Origin: Bradyrhizobium viridifuturi
GTDB lineage: Bacteria; Pseudomonadota; Alphaproteobacteria; Rhizobiales; Xanthobacteraceae
Length of the DNA: 64,000 nt
Direction of reading: 5' to 3'
NCBI RefSeq assembly: GCF_001238275.1
Contig: NZ_LGTB01000042.1
Span: 1-64,000 of the forward strand
In this document: positions 50,253-58,532 of the stretch, piece by piece
Layout: each line of letters starts with the position of its first letter
Position numbering within the stretch: position 1 is the stretch's first letter
Program-made: the position numbers and the translations under genes
Notes under the pieces: generated by a model
What the model saw: the letters and a program-made list of their open reading frames with translations, nothing else
What the model was told of the DNA's origin: nothing
The model's database searches: none

Positions 50253-51095
50253 TCAACGCTTCGCACCCTTCACTGCGGCCTCCAGACTCGCCTTCGCCGA
50301 GCCGGGCTTGAGCGGCTTTTGCTGGCTGTCATGCGGCGCCCAGCCGGACAGCCAGACGATATCGAAGGTGGCGCGGATGCGGCCGTCAGGATCGGCGAAG
50401 CGCTCGCCGTAGATCTGCGCCATGCGCAGCATGGTGGCGCGGCGGGTCGGGGTGTGACGGCGCTCGCGCAACACGTTGGTCGCGCCCATGCGCCTGAGAT
50501 CGGCCATCAGCGCGAACGCGCTCGCATAGCGCACCACGACGCGGTCGACATCGGTCACCGGCAACGCAAAGCCGGCCCGCTGCAACAGCGCTCCGATGTC
50601 GCGCAGATCGGCGAACGGCGCGACCCGCGGCGACACCCCGCCCTCGCACTCCGCCTCCGCTGCGGCAAAGCTCTGCCTGAGCTCGGTGAGCGTATCGCCG
50701 CCGAGCATCGCGGCAAGCAGCAGGCCATCCGGCTTCAGCGCGCGGCGAAGCTGTGCCAGCACGCCGGGCAGATCGTTGACGAACTGGAAGGCCAGCGCGG
50801 AGACGACGAGATCGCGCGATTCCGGCGGCAGACCGAGCGCTTCCACCTCGCTGAAGCCGATCGGATCGACCGATCCGACATGCCCGCGCAGGGCGTCCGC
50901 GAGCCCGTCACCCGGCGTCCAGACATCAGCCGCCGCCGAAAAGCTCCGCGATACCGCCTGCAAACGGTCCGCCATGTCCTCCGCGGCGCGCTCGAGCAGG
51001 AACGTCGCGGCTCCCTCGCGCCGGGCACGCGTCAGCCGCGCGGCGAGCAATGCGCGATCGAACAGGATGGGGGCTGAGGCCGGGTTCGGTGCCAT
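50253..51095 (-). CDS. SAM-dependent methyltransferase-like protein (NDUFAF5/BioC group)
   Basis: A 280-residue protein. The start ILFDRALLAARLTRARREGA is typical of the NDUFAF5-like group near comF in alphaproteobacteria. RDLVVSALAFQFVNDLPGVL and LRRALKPDGLLLAAMLGGDT are class I methyltransferase motifs. The glycine-rich cofactor loop is poorly conserved (AADVWTPGDGLADAL), so catalysis is uncertain. NDUFAF5 itself hydroxylates a complex I subunit, which is one possible role. It is divergent from comF with a 78-bp gap. Confidence 0.75.
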   Translation of the reverse strand: MAPNPASAPILFDRALLAARLTRARREGAATFLLERAAEDMADRLQAVSRSFSAAADVWTPGDGLADALRGHVGSVDPIGFSEVEALGLPPESRDLVVSALAFQFVNDLPGVLAQLRRALKPDGLLLAAMLGGDTLTELRQSFAAAEAECEGGVSPRVAPFADLRDIGALLQRAGFALPVTDVDRVVVRYASAFALMADLRRMGATNVLRERRHTPTRRATMLRMAQIYGERFADPDGRIRATFDIVWLSGWAPHDSQQKPLKPGSAKASLEAAVKGAKR

Positions 51096-51173
51096 GCCGG
51101 CTGGTTACGCCGGACCGCCGCCGCAGGCAATGCGCCTTGAGCCCGCGTTGCCTAAACGCTAGCCTCGCCCGCC

Positions 51174-51982
51174 ATGGACGCTGAGGTCTCACCGACACGC
51201 TCCCTTTCCGGTCACTTGCAGCGCGCGCTTGGCGCGGTAGGGAGCGCGTGGCTGCGCACTACGCGGCTGGCGCTCGACATCGCGCTGCCGACGCTGTGCG
51301 TGTCCTGCCGCGAGCCGGTCCATGGCGAGGGCGTCTGCGCGGCCTGCTGGGCCAAATTGTCGTTCATCGCGCCGCCGTTCTGCCCGCGGCTCGGCATTCC
51401 CTTTGTCTACGATCCCGGACCCGAATTGCTGTCGATGGAGGCGATCGCCAATCCGCCGGCCTACCAGCGCGCTCGCGCCGCGGTGCGCTATGACGATGTC
51501 GCCCGCACCCTGGTGCATGCATTAAAATACCAGGATCGCACCGATCTGGCGCCGACAATGGGTCGCTGGATGGCGCGGGCGGGGAAGGAATTGCTCTCCG
51601 AGGCCGACATGCTGGTTCCGGTTCCGCTGCACTGGCGGCGCGGCTGGAGTCGGCGCTACAACCAGTCCGGCGCGCTCGCCAAGGTGATCGCGCGCCACAG
51701 CGGCGTCAAAATGGTCTCCGAGGCGTTGCGCCGCACCCGCGCCACCGAGCAGCAGATCGGGCTGTCGCGCAAGGACCGCGCCAGCAATGTGCAGGGCGCA
51801 TTCGGGGTCGCTGAGGAACGCAAGGCTGACATCCAGGGCCGCCGCGTGATCCTGGTCGACGACGTCCTGACCTCGGGCGCGACAGTGGATGCCTGCGCAC
51901 GGGCGCTGCTGCGGGCCAAGGCGCGCAAGTCGACGTGCTGGTGTTCGCCCGGGTTGTCGATACCCACCGTGCTCCCATATAA
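51174..51982 (+). CDS. ComF family phosphoribosyltransferase-like protein, frameshifted near 51929 in this sequence
   Basis: The N-terminal zinc-binding part CVSCREPVHGEGVCAACWAK precedes a type I PRTase domain with VPVPLHWRRGWSRRYNQSG and the PRPP loop VILVDDVLTSGATVDAC. The family is linked to DNA uptake, and in other bacteria its genes sit beside replication or repair genes. Near the end one G is lost (AAGGTCGAC read as AAGTCGAC), fusing the frame to the next genes. Corrected, it ends VLVFARVVDTHRAPI at 51982 with 269 residues. Confidence 0.83.
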
Positions 51983-52011
51983 TCTGACATTCAGGTTCAA
52001 CCGAGCACACC

Positions 52012-52284
52012 ATGACCGCTGCCATCGAAATCTACACCCGCCCGGGCTGCGGTTATTGCACCGCGGCCAAATCGCTTTTGACGCGCAAGAACGCTGCGTT
52101 CACCGAATTGAACGTTGCCAGCAACCCGGCCTATCGCGACGAGATGTACGATCGCGCCGGCGCCGGCTCGACCTTCCCGCAGATCTTCATCGGCAAGACC
52201 CATGTCGGCGGCTGCGACGAGCTCTACGCGCTCGACCGCGAGGGCAAGCTCGACGGCCTGCTGAGCAACGGAGGCGGCGCCTGA
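52012..52284 (+). CDS. grxC: Glutaredoxin 3-like protein (GrxC)
   Basis: A 90-residue dithiol glutaredoxin: IEIYTRPGCGYCTAAKSLL with an active site Cys-Gly-Tyr-Cys instead of the commoner Cys-Pro-Tyr-Cys. TFPQIFIGKTHVGGCDELYA carries the cis-Pro and glutathione-binding residues. Its stop overlaps the nitrilase start (TGATG). A glutathione-dependent disulfide reductase; the Pro-to-Gly change may alter redox potential. Confidence 0.9.
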   Translation: MTAAIEIYTRPGCGYCTAAKSLLTRKNAAFTELNVASNPAYRDEMYDRAGAGSTFPQIFIGKTHVGGCDELYALDREGKLDGLLSNGGGA

Positions 52285-53162
52285 TGAGCACGGACAACAT
52301 TTTCACCGCCGCCATGGTTCAGATGCGCACCGGATTGCTGCCCGAGCCGAGCCTCGAGCAGGGCACGCGGCTGATCCGCGAGGCGGCGGCGCAGGGCGCC
52401 AAATACGTGCTGACCCCCGAGGTCAGCAACATGATGCAGCTGAACCGCAAGGCGCTGTTCGAGCATTTGGCGAGCGAAGAGGACGACAAGTCGCTGAAGG
52501 CGTACCGCGCGCTGGCCGCGGAATTGAAAATCCATCTGCATGTCGGCTCGCTGGCGTTGCGCTACTCGTCAGAGAAGGCGGTCAACCGCTCGTTCCTGAT
52601 CGGGCCCGAGGGCAATGTGCTCGCGAGCTACGACAAGATCCACATGTTCGACATCGATCTGCCGGGCGGCGAGAGCTATCGCGAGTCGGCCAACTATCAG
52701 CCCGGCGAGACCGCCGTGATCTCCGACCTGCCCTGGGGCCGGATCGGCCTCACGATCTGCTACGACGTGCGCTTCCCGGCGCTCTATCGCGCCCTTGCGG
52801 AAGCCGGCGCGTCGTTCCTCACCGTGCCCTCGGCCTTCACCCGCAAGACCGGCGAAGCGCATTGGCACACCCTGCTGCGCGCCCGCGCCATCGAGACCGG
52901 CTGCTTCGTGTTCGCCGCGGCGCAGGCCGGCCTGCATGAGAACAAGCGCGAGACCTTCGGGCATTCGCTGATCATCGACCCCTGGGGCGAGATCCTTGCC
53001 GAGGGCGGTGTCGAGCCGGGCGTGTTCCTCGCCGAGATCGATCCCGGCAAGGTCGAGACCGCGCGCAAGACCATTCCCTCGCTGCAGCATGGCAGGCGCT
53101 TCGGCATCGCCGACCCCAAGGCCGGCCCGGAGCATCTGCACCTCGTCCGGGGTTCGGCATGA
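52284..53162 (+). CDS. Carbon-nitrogen hydrolase, Nit1/omega-amidase-like
   Basis: A 292-residue nitrilase-superfamily amidase. The Glu-Lys-Cys triad is present: Glu in VLTPEVSNMM, Lys in SYDKIHMFDI, and Cys in LTICYDVRFPALYRAL. Proteins of this branch repair deaminated glutathione or act as omega-amidases. The position after grxC is conserved in Rhizobiales and fits a glutathione-linked role. ATG 52284 is coupled to the grxC stop, and its own stop overlaps the next gene by four bases. Confidence 0.9.
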   Translation: MSTDNIFTAAMVQMRTGLLPEPSLEQGTRLIREAAAQGAKYVLTPEVSNMMQLNRKALFEHLASEEDDKSLKAYRALAAELKIHLHVGSLALRYSSEKAVNRSFLIGPEGNVLASYDKIHMFDIDLPGGESYRESANYQPGETAVISDLPWGRIGLTICYDVRFPALYRALAEAGASFLTVPSAFTRKTGEAHWHTLLRARAIETGCFVFAAAQAGLHENKRETFGHSLIIDPWGEILAEGGVEPGVFLAEIDPGKVETARKTIPSLQHGRRFGIADPKAGPEHLHLVRGSA

Positions 53163-53629
53163 TCCGCTACACGCTGCGCTGCGAGCGGGGTCATCAGTTC
53201 GAGAGCTGGTTCCAGAGCTCCTCGGCCTATGAATCGCAGGAGCGCCGTCACCTGATCAATTGCCCGTCCTGCAGCTCCGACAAGATTGAGCGCGCGATCA
53301 TGGCGCCGCGGGTTGTCAGCAAGAAAGGCCGCGAACCGGCCCAACCCGCGCCGGCCGCGCCCGTCGAGGCGGCCGCCAATGAACCGACGTCGCTGATGAT
53401 GGCGCAGGAACGCGAGCTGCGCAGCAAGCTGAAGGAATTGCGCGACCACATCGTGAAGAACGCCGACAATGTCGGCGACCGCTTCCCCAACGAGGCGCGC
53501 AAGATGCATTACGGCGATATCGAGCACCGGCCGATCTATGGCGAGGCCTCGCCCGAGGAAGCGCGCGCGCTGATCGACGAAGGCGTCGAGGTCTCGCCGC
53601 TGCCGACGCTGCCGGAAGACCGGAATTGA
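53159..53629 (+). CDS. DUF1178 family protein
   Basis: A 156-residue protein. An N-terminal zinc-ribbon-like part (MIRYTLRCERGHQFESWFQS, then INCPSCSSDKIERAIMAPRV) has four Cys. An Ala/Pro linker and a conserved C-terminal domain (LRDHIVKNADNVGDRFPNEA, RPIYGEASPEEARAL) follow. No function is known for the family. It overlaps the nitrilase gene by four bases (ATGA) and is overlapped by the next gene, so it is part of a tightly coupled operon. Confidence 0.88.
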   Translation: MIRYTLRCERGHQFESWFQSSSAYESQERRHLINCPSCSSDKIERAIMAPRVVSKKGREPAQPAPAAPVEAAANEPTSLMMAQERELRSKLKELRDHIVKNADNVGDRFPNEARKMHYGDIEHRPIYGEASPEEARALIDEGVEVSPLPTLPEDRN

Positions 53630-54054
53630 CCTCGACCTGGCAGGTCTGGGCGTTTCTTTCCGCCGTATTCGCCGCTCTGACCGCGATCTTCGCCAAGGTC
53701 GGCGTCGAGGGCATCAACTCCGATCTCGCCACCCTGATCCGCACCGTGGTCGTGCTGATCACGCTGTCGGCAATCCTGTTCGCGACCGGGCAGTTCACCC
53801 ACGCCGGGCCGATCTCGGCCAGGAGCTGGCTGTTCCTGCTGCTGTCCGGGCTCGGCACCGGCGCGTCATGGATCTGCTATTTCCGCGCACTCAAGCTCGG
53901 CCCCGCCACGCTGGTCGCCCCGATCGACAAGCTCAGCGTGGTGCTGGTGGCGCTGTTTGGCGCCGTCTTCCTCGGTGAGCGCCCCTCGGCCTATGGCTGG
54001 ATCGGGATCGCGCTGATCTCGGCGGGCGCGGTGCTGATTGCTGTAAAAGGCTAA
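53626..54054 (+). CDS. EamA-domain membrane protein (half-size DMT transporter)
   Basis: A 142-residue protein with five hydrophobic segments forming a single EamA repeat, half the usual two-repeat transporter: AFLSAVFAALTAIFAKVGVE, then LLLSGLGTGASWICYFRALK and IDKLSVVLVALFGAVFLGER. It must work as a dimer or with a partner. TTG 53626 overlaps the DUF1178 stop codon, so coupled translation is likely. This protein resembles YdcZ/EmrE-size relatives in role only by inference. Confidence 0.85.
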   Translation: MTSTWQVWAFLSAVFAALTAIFAKVGVEGINSDLATLIRTVVVLITLSAILFATGQFTHAGPISARSWLFLLLSGLGTGASWICYFRALKLGPATLVAPIDKLSVVLVALFGAVFLGERPSAYGWIGIALISAGAVLIAVKG

Positions 54055-54103
54055 GGCGTTTTCAAGCGAAGTGGGCACCGGTTCGCGTGAAGAGAACACG
54101 TCG
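54055..54103. repeat. Interspersed repeat, family D (partial copy)
   Basis: GGCGTTTTCAAGCGAAGTGG, then CACCGGTTCGCGTGAAG, match the reverse complement of the longer element at 61946-62047 with a few changes. It lies directly after the EamA stop, between convergent genes. Confidence 0.65.
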
Positions 54104-54112
54104 AACAAGAGC

Positions 54113-55012
54113 CTACGCGGCGATCAACAGCGCGACGCCGATCACGATCAGGACGATGCCGAACACCTCGCGCAGCGAGAACGGCTGCTTGAGCGAGAAA
54201 TACGCCACGCCCTGCGCGAACAGCACCTCGATCAGCGCCAGCGTGCGCACATTGGCGGCGGCAGTGAGCGCAAACGCCAGGAACCAGAACTGCGACGAGA
54301 ACGCGCCCATGAAGCCCGCGAACATCGAGGGCCGCCACAGGCCGAGAATCTTCCGCAACACGTCGGGAGCGCGCAGCAACAGATAGACCGACAGGATCAG
54401 CGTCTGGACGAACAGGCTCCACATCAGCGTGTAGGAAGCCGCCGTCACGAACGTGACGCCCGGCACCGCGATGATGGCGCCGCGAAAGCTCACCGCCGAG
54501 ATCGCGAACACAGCGGCGGCACCAAGGCCGAGCACGGTCGGGCGCAGATCGGCAAAGCTTTTTTGCCCGCCGGGCCTGAGCGCGGTGACGACGACGCCGA
54601 CGGTCGCGATCATGATCGCGATGACCTTGGCCGACGTCAGATGGTCGCCGAGGAAGATGAAGCCGAAGATCGCGGTCTGGATCGCCTCGGTCTTCATATA
54701 GGCGGTGGTCACCACGAAGGAGCGGTCGTTCATCGCCAGCAGCATGAAGCCGGTGCCGACGATCTGGCTGAGCGCGCCCGACAACAGCCACGGCCAGAAC
54801 GCGGCCATCGGCCACGGCACAGGGTCGCCGGTCACGATGATCGCGAGCAGAAAGAACACCACCGAGAACGGCAGGCCGAACAGGAAGCGGATATTGGTCG
54901 CGCCCCAGGTCCCGAGCGGCCCGGTGAGCTGCCGCTGCATCGCATTGCGCGCCACCTGCCCGAACGCAGCGACGATCGTGAAGGGAATCCAGAGCGAGGA
55001 GAGCGTGAACAT
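54113..55012 (-). CDS. DMT/EamA family transporter
   Basis: A 299-residue integral membrane protein with about ten hydrophobic segments in two EamA-like repeats (QIVGTGFMLLAMNDRSFVVT and LALIEVLFAQGVAYFSLKQP are typical pieces). Substrate unknown; the family exports metabolites or drugs. ATG 55012 (MFTLSSLWIPFTIV) is chosen. The open frame to 55156 would add a non-membrane leader that begins in a repeat. Convergent with the half-size EamA gene. Confidence 0.82.
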   Translation of the reverse strand: MFTLSSLWIPFTIVAAFGQVARNAMQRQLTGPLGTWGATNIRFLFGLPFSVVFFLLAIIVTGDPVPWPMAAFWPWLLSGALSQIVGTGFMLLAMNDRSFVVTTAYMKTEAIQTAIFGFIFLGDHLTSAKVIAIMIATVGVVVTALRPGGQKSFADLRPTVLGLGAAAVFAISAVSFRGAIIAVPGVTFVTAASYTLMWSLFVQTLILSVYLLLRAPDVLRKILGLWRPSMFAGFMGAFSSQFWFLAFALTAAANVRTLALIEVLFAQGVAYFSLKQPFSLREVFGIVLIVIGVALLIAA

Positions 55013-55123
55013 GCGGGCTAAGGGGTGTGCCGGGCGGGAGTACGCGCGCAGCGTGCCCGGCAGGAGGTATACGGTCAACCTAGACAGTGCATGACTGACT
55101 TGCGATCGCGCCACCAACTCGAT

Positions 55124-55300
55124 GTCGTCCCTGCGAAAGCAGGGACTCATAACCACAGGGAGAGGTTTGGGGCATCATGGTCCAACGGACCATGAGACGC
55201 CCATCAGGTCTGACGAGATCTGCAGCAGACACGCCCCGAACCCAGATCGCGCTCAACAACATCGGCCGGTGGCTATGGGTCCTGCTTTCGCAGGGACGAC
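55124..55300. repeat. Interspersed palindromic repeat, family A (long copy)
   Basis: The left end GTCGTCCCTGCGAAAGCAGG and the right end CCTGCTTTCGCAGGGACGAC are perfect mirror images. The centre is longer than in other copies. It lies between the EamA gene start side and the ubiG end. Confidence 0.8.
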
Positions 55301-55334
55301 ACCTATCGTATGGCCACAAGGTCGGGGGCAGACC

Positions 55335-56116
55335 TCACACCTCTTCCGCCACCACCATGTAGTTCACGTCCATGTCGGTCGAGACGGTCCATTTGTCGGC
55401 GAGCGGGTTGTAGACCACGCCGGCCTGTTCGGTGACGGTGAGGTTGACGTCGCGAGATAGCGTTCGAGCTCGGCGGGGGTGACGAACTTGCTCCAGTCGT
55501 GGGTGCCGCGCGGCAGCCAGCGCAGCACGTATTCGGCGCCGACGATCGCCAGCGCAAAGCTCTTCCAGTTGCGGTTCAACGTCGAGACCACCATCAGCCC
55601 GCCGGGCTTGAGCATGACGGCGCAGCGCTTGATGAAGGCGCCGACGTCGTTGACGTGCTCGACCACCTCCATCGCCAGCACGATGTCGAAGCGCTCGCGC
55701 GCGTCCATATCCTCCACCGTGGTGCAGCGGTAATCGATCGACAGATGCCCCTTGTCGGCGTGCAGCTTTGCCGCGGCAATGTTGGTGGTGGACGGATCGA
55801 TCCCGATCACCTGGGCGCCGAGCCGCGTGAACGGCTCGCACAACAGGCCGGCGCCGCAGCCGATGTCGAGCAGGCGAAGGCCGGACAGGCAGCTCAGGCT
55901 CTTGGCGTTGCGCTCGAACTTGCGGCAGGCGGCGTCGCGGATGTAGGTCAGGCGCAGCGGATTGATCTTGTGCAGCGGCGCCATCTTGCCGCGCGGATCC
56001 CACCATTCATCCGACAGTTTCGAGAACTTCGCGACCTCGGCCGGATCGACCGAACCGGAGGAGGCATTGGCGGAGGAACTGGCGGAGGAACTGGAAAGAG
56101 TTGTTTGCGGTGCCAT
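55335..56116 (-). CDS. ubiG: Ubiquinone biosynthesis O-methyltransferase UbiG, frameshifted near 55454 in this sequence
   Basis: UbiG catalyses both O-methylations in ubiquinone synthesis. Seen: SKLSDEWWDPRGKMAPLHKI, the SAM loop LRLLDIGCGAGLLCEPFTRL, MEVVEHVNDVGAFIKRC and KPGGLMVVSTLNRNWKS. One base is missing after ELERYL; adding a C gives RDVNLTVTEQAGVVYNPLAD and the usual end VNYMVVAEEV, 260 residues in total. ATG 56116 begins a Ser-rich leader (SSSSASSSANASSG) that is longer than usual. It is transcribed with the PH-domain gene upstream (14-bp gap). Confidence 0.88.
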
Positions 56117-56130
56117 GATTGCGCGCGCCC

Positions 56131-56598
56131 CTATCGCGCGGTGATCGAATTGCGGAACGACAGCGGCGAGGCGATGGTCTTGATGGTCTCGATGCCCTCG
56201 CCGACACCGCGGATGGTGACGTCGCCGTAATTGAGCAGGCGTCCCGCGATGCTCTGGTTGACGTCGACGCTCTCGACCTTGTCGAGGCTCATCTCGAAGG
56301 TGCGCCGCTTGATGAAGCCGGTCTTGTGCACCACGCGGAAATTGGTGACGTCGGTTTCCGTGGTCCAGCGGTGGAACCAGGCCGCGCCGGTCCAGTACAG
56401 CGCCGCGACCGCGGCCACGGCGGCGGCCGTCAGGCAGGTCAGCACCAGGCCTTCGACCGTCGTCATCCGCGACAGGATCAGCAGCGCCAGCACCACGATC
56501 CAGCCCGCGATCGCCGGCAGATAGAACATCCAGTGCGCATTGGTGGAATACAGCACCTTCTCGCCGGGCTGCAGGATTTCGTCGATATAGCGTCCCAT
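56131..56598 (-). CDS. Bacterial PH-domain (YdbT-like) membrane protein
   Basis: A 155-residue protein. Start MGRYIDEILQPGEKVLYSTN, two membrane helices near 27-45 and 52-70, and then a bacterial Pleckstrin-homology domain (VTNFRVVHKTGFIKRRTFEM, LDKVESVDVNQSIAGRLLNY, GDVTIRGVGEGIETIK). Role unknown; such domains mediate envelope protein contacts. Probably co-transcribed with ubiG. It diverges from lysC with a 209-bp gap for two promoters. Confidence 0.85.
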   Translation of the reverse strand: MGRYIDEILQPGEKVLYSTNAHWMFYLPAIAGWIVVLALLILSRMTTVEGLVLTCLTAAAVAAVAALYWTGAAWFHRWTTETDVTNFRVVHKTGFIKRRTFEMSLDKVESVDVNQSIAGRLLNYGDVTIRGVGEGIETIKTIASPLSFRNSITAR

Positions 56599-56807
56599 CC
56601 AATCCGCCTTCGAGTTACCCGCTAGTCACCCTTGCGCCACAGCCGGGCCGCAACCGCCAGAATCACCCCCGGAGGACCCCAGTAGACCCCTACCAACCGG
56701 CTTGCCCCCGGGCGCGGCGCTATGTATACGCGCCTTTCGGTCCCCGCGCTTGCGGTTTTCGGCGTGGGTTAACCTACTTATCCTCTTAAAGGAATAGACG
56801 CGTCGTC

Positions 56808-58064
56808 ATGGGCCGCCTCGTGATGAAATTCGGCGGTACGTCCGTCGCCAATATCGATCGTATCCGCAACGTCGCCCAGCACGTGAAGCGCGAGGTCGAC
56901 GCCGGCCACGAGGTCGCCGTCGTGGTCTCGGCGATGTCCGGCAAGACCAACGAGCTGGTGGCCTGGTGCACTGACGCCTCGCCGATGCACGACGCGCGCG
57001 AATACGACGCGGTGGTCGCCTCCGGCGAACAGGTCACCTCGGGCCTGCTCGCCATCGTGCTGCAGGGCATCGGCATCCAGGCGCGCTCCTGGCAGGGCTG
57101 GCAGATCCCGATCAAGACCTCGGACGCGCACGCCTCGGCGCGCATCCTCGAGATCGACGGCACCGAGATCATCACCCGCTTCAAGGAGCGCAAGGAAGTC
57201 GCCGTGATCGCCGGCTTCCAGGGCATCAATCCCGATACCGGCCGCATCACCACGCTCGGCCGCGGCGGTTCGGACACCTCGGCGGTGGCGATCGCAGCTG
57301 CGCTGAAGGCCGATCGCTGCGACATCTACACCGATGTCGACGGCGTCTACACCACCGACCCGCGCGTGGTGCCGAAGGCGCGCCGGCTCGACAAGATCGC
57401 GTTCGAGGACATGCTGGAGCTGGCCTCGCAGGGCGCCAAGGTGCTGCAGGTTCGCTCGGTGGAACTCGGCATGGTGCACAACATGCCGATCTTCGTGCGC
57501 TCCAGCTTCGACAAGCCTGAGGATATCGACCCGCACGCCAACCAGCCGCCGGGCACGCTGATCTGCAGCGAGGAGGAAATCATGGAAATGCACGTCGTCA
57601 CCGGCATCGCCTTCTCGAAGGACGAAGCCCAGATTTCCGTGCGCCAGATCGAGGACAAGCCGGGCGTCGCCGCGGCGATCTTCGGGCCGCTCGCGGACGC
57701 CAATATCAATGTCGACATGATCGTGCAGAACGTGTCGGAGGACGGCAAGACCACCGACCTCACCTTCACCGTGCCGGCCACCGACTACAACCGCGCCAAG
57801 GACACCATTACCTCCGCCAAGGCCAAGATCGGTTACGCCCGGCTCGACACCGAGACCGACGTCGCCAAGGTGTCGGTGATCGGCAGCGGCATGCGCAGCC
57901 ACGCCGGCGTCGCGGCGAAGGCGTTCAAGGCGCTGGCCGAGCGCAACATCAACATCCGCGCCATCACCACCTCCGAGATCAAGTTCTCGGTCCTGATCGA
58001 CGCCGCCTACACCGAACTCGCGGTGCGCACGCTGCATACGCTGTACGGGCTGGATCAGGCGTAG
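56808..58064 (+). CDS. lysC: Aspartate kinase
   Basis: A 418-residue enzyme phosphorylating aspartate, the first step to lysine, methionine, threonine and diaminopimelate. The catalytic domain starts LVMKFGGTSVANIDRIRNVA with the KFGGTS motif. TTLGRGGSDTSAVAIAAALK and IYTDVDGVYTTDPRVVP follow. Two ACT domains from about 265 (ISVRQIEDKPGVAAAIFGPL, VIGSGMRSHAGVAAKAFKAL) suggest feedback control by lysine and/or threonine. ATG 56808. Confidence 0.96.
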   Translation: MGRLVMKFGGTSVANIDRIRNVAQHVKREVDAGHEVAVVVSAMSGKTNELVAWCTDASPMHDAREYDAVVASGEQVTSGLLAIVLQGIGIQARSWQGWQIPIKTSDAHASARILEIDGTEIITRFKERKEVAVIAGFQGINPDTGRITTLGRGGSDTSAVAIAAALKADRCDIYTDVDGVYTTDPRVVPKARRLDKIAFEDMLELASQGAKVLQVRSVELGMVHNMPIFVRSSFDKPEDIDPHANQPPGTLICSEEEIMEMHVVTGIAFSKDEAQISVRQIEDKPGVAAAIFGPLADANINVDMIVQNVSEDGKTTDLTFTVPATDYNRAKDTITSAKAKIGYARLDTETDVAKVSVIGSGMRSHAGVAAKAFKALAERNINIRAITTSEIKFSVLIDAAYTELAVRTLHTLYGLDQA

Positions 58065-58093
58065 GGTTAACGGCGGGCGGGCTCTCTCCCTGC

Positions 58094-58221
58094 CGTCATT
58101 CCCCGGTGCGCAATTGCGCACCTGCGGGCGCGCCACTTGGCACGAGCCCGCAATCCATTGAGCAGCAGGTTCAGTGGATGAATGGATTCCGGGCTCTCAC
58201 TTCGCGAGCCCCGGAATGACG
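58094..58221. repeat. Interspersed palindromic repeat, family B with nested palindrome
   Basis: CGTCATTCC at the left is mirrored by CCGGAATGACG at the right. It contains ATGAATGGATTCCGGGCTC as in the copy at 27274, and a nested perfect palindrome GTGCGCAATTGCGCAC (58106-58121). Confidence 0.75.
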
Positions 58222-58384
58222 GGGTAGAGAGCACGGGATACCCTCCACGACCCCCGCCCCGGAGTTAGAATTTCTCTTAGCGGGCGCAGCATTGGGCTGA
58301 CGCAGAAGTTATTTGCTACTGGCAGGCGTTTTGCTTGGCAAAGCGAGCCTCGATTGGCTATACGGCCAGTCAGGTAGGCTGTCG

Positions 58385-58403
58385 CAAACTGTGGCACAGT
58401 TTG
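58385..58403. promoter_or_regulatory. Inverted repeat upstream of ptsP
   Basis: CAAACTG and CAGTTTG with a 5-base spacer lie about 130 bp before the ptsP start. Could be an operator or a leader hairpin; no partner regulator is evident. Confidence 0.35.
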
Positions 58404-58532
58404 ATGATCCCGAATCGGCGGGAACTGGCGCGTGCGGCGACACCGAATGACTAAAATTGTTGTTTTTGACGAGTTTTGCGCCAGCGGCCGGCCGGCCCGG
58501 TGCGCCGGCCTCGTGGGGAGGGACTGAAGCAT

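Larger units (their letters stand above)
58065..58532. other. Intergenic region lysC-ptsP with a repeat and an inverted repeat
   Basis: These 468 bases carry a family B repeat at 58094-58221 and a perfect 7-bp inverted repeat CAAACTG-TGGCA-CAGTTTG at 58385-58403. The rest is unassigned and must include the ptsP promoter. No gene is supported. Confidence 0.5.

Noticed and set aside
51174..53162. Single 662-codon frame read as a ComF-nitrilase fusion
   Set aside because: It arises from the one-base deletion near 51929 and runs through grxC in the wrong frame; three separate genes explain all motifs.
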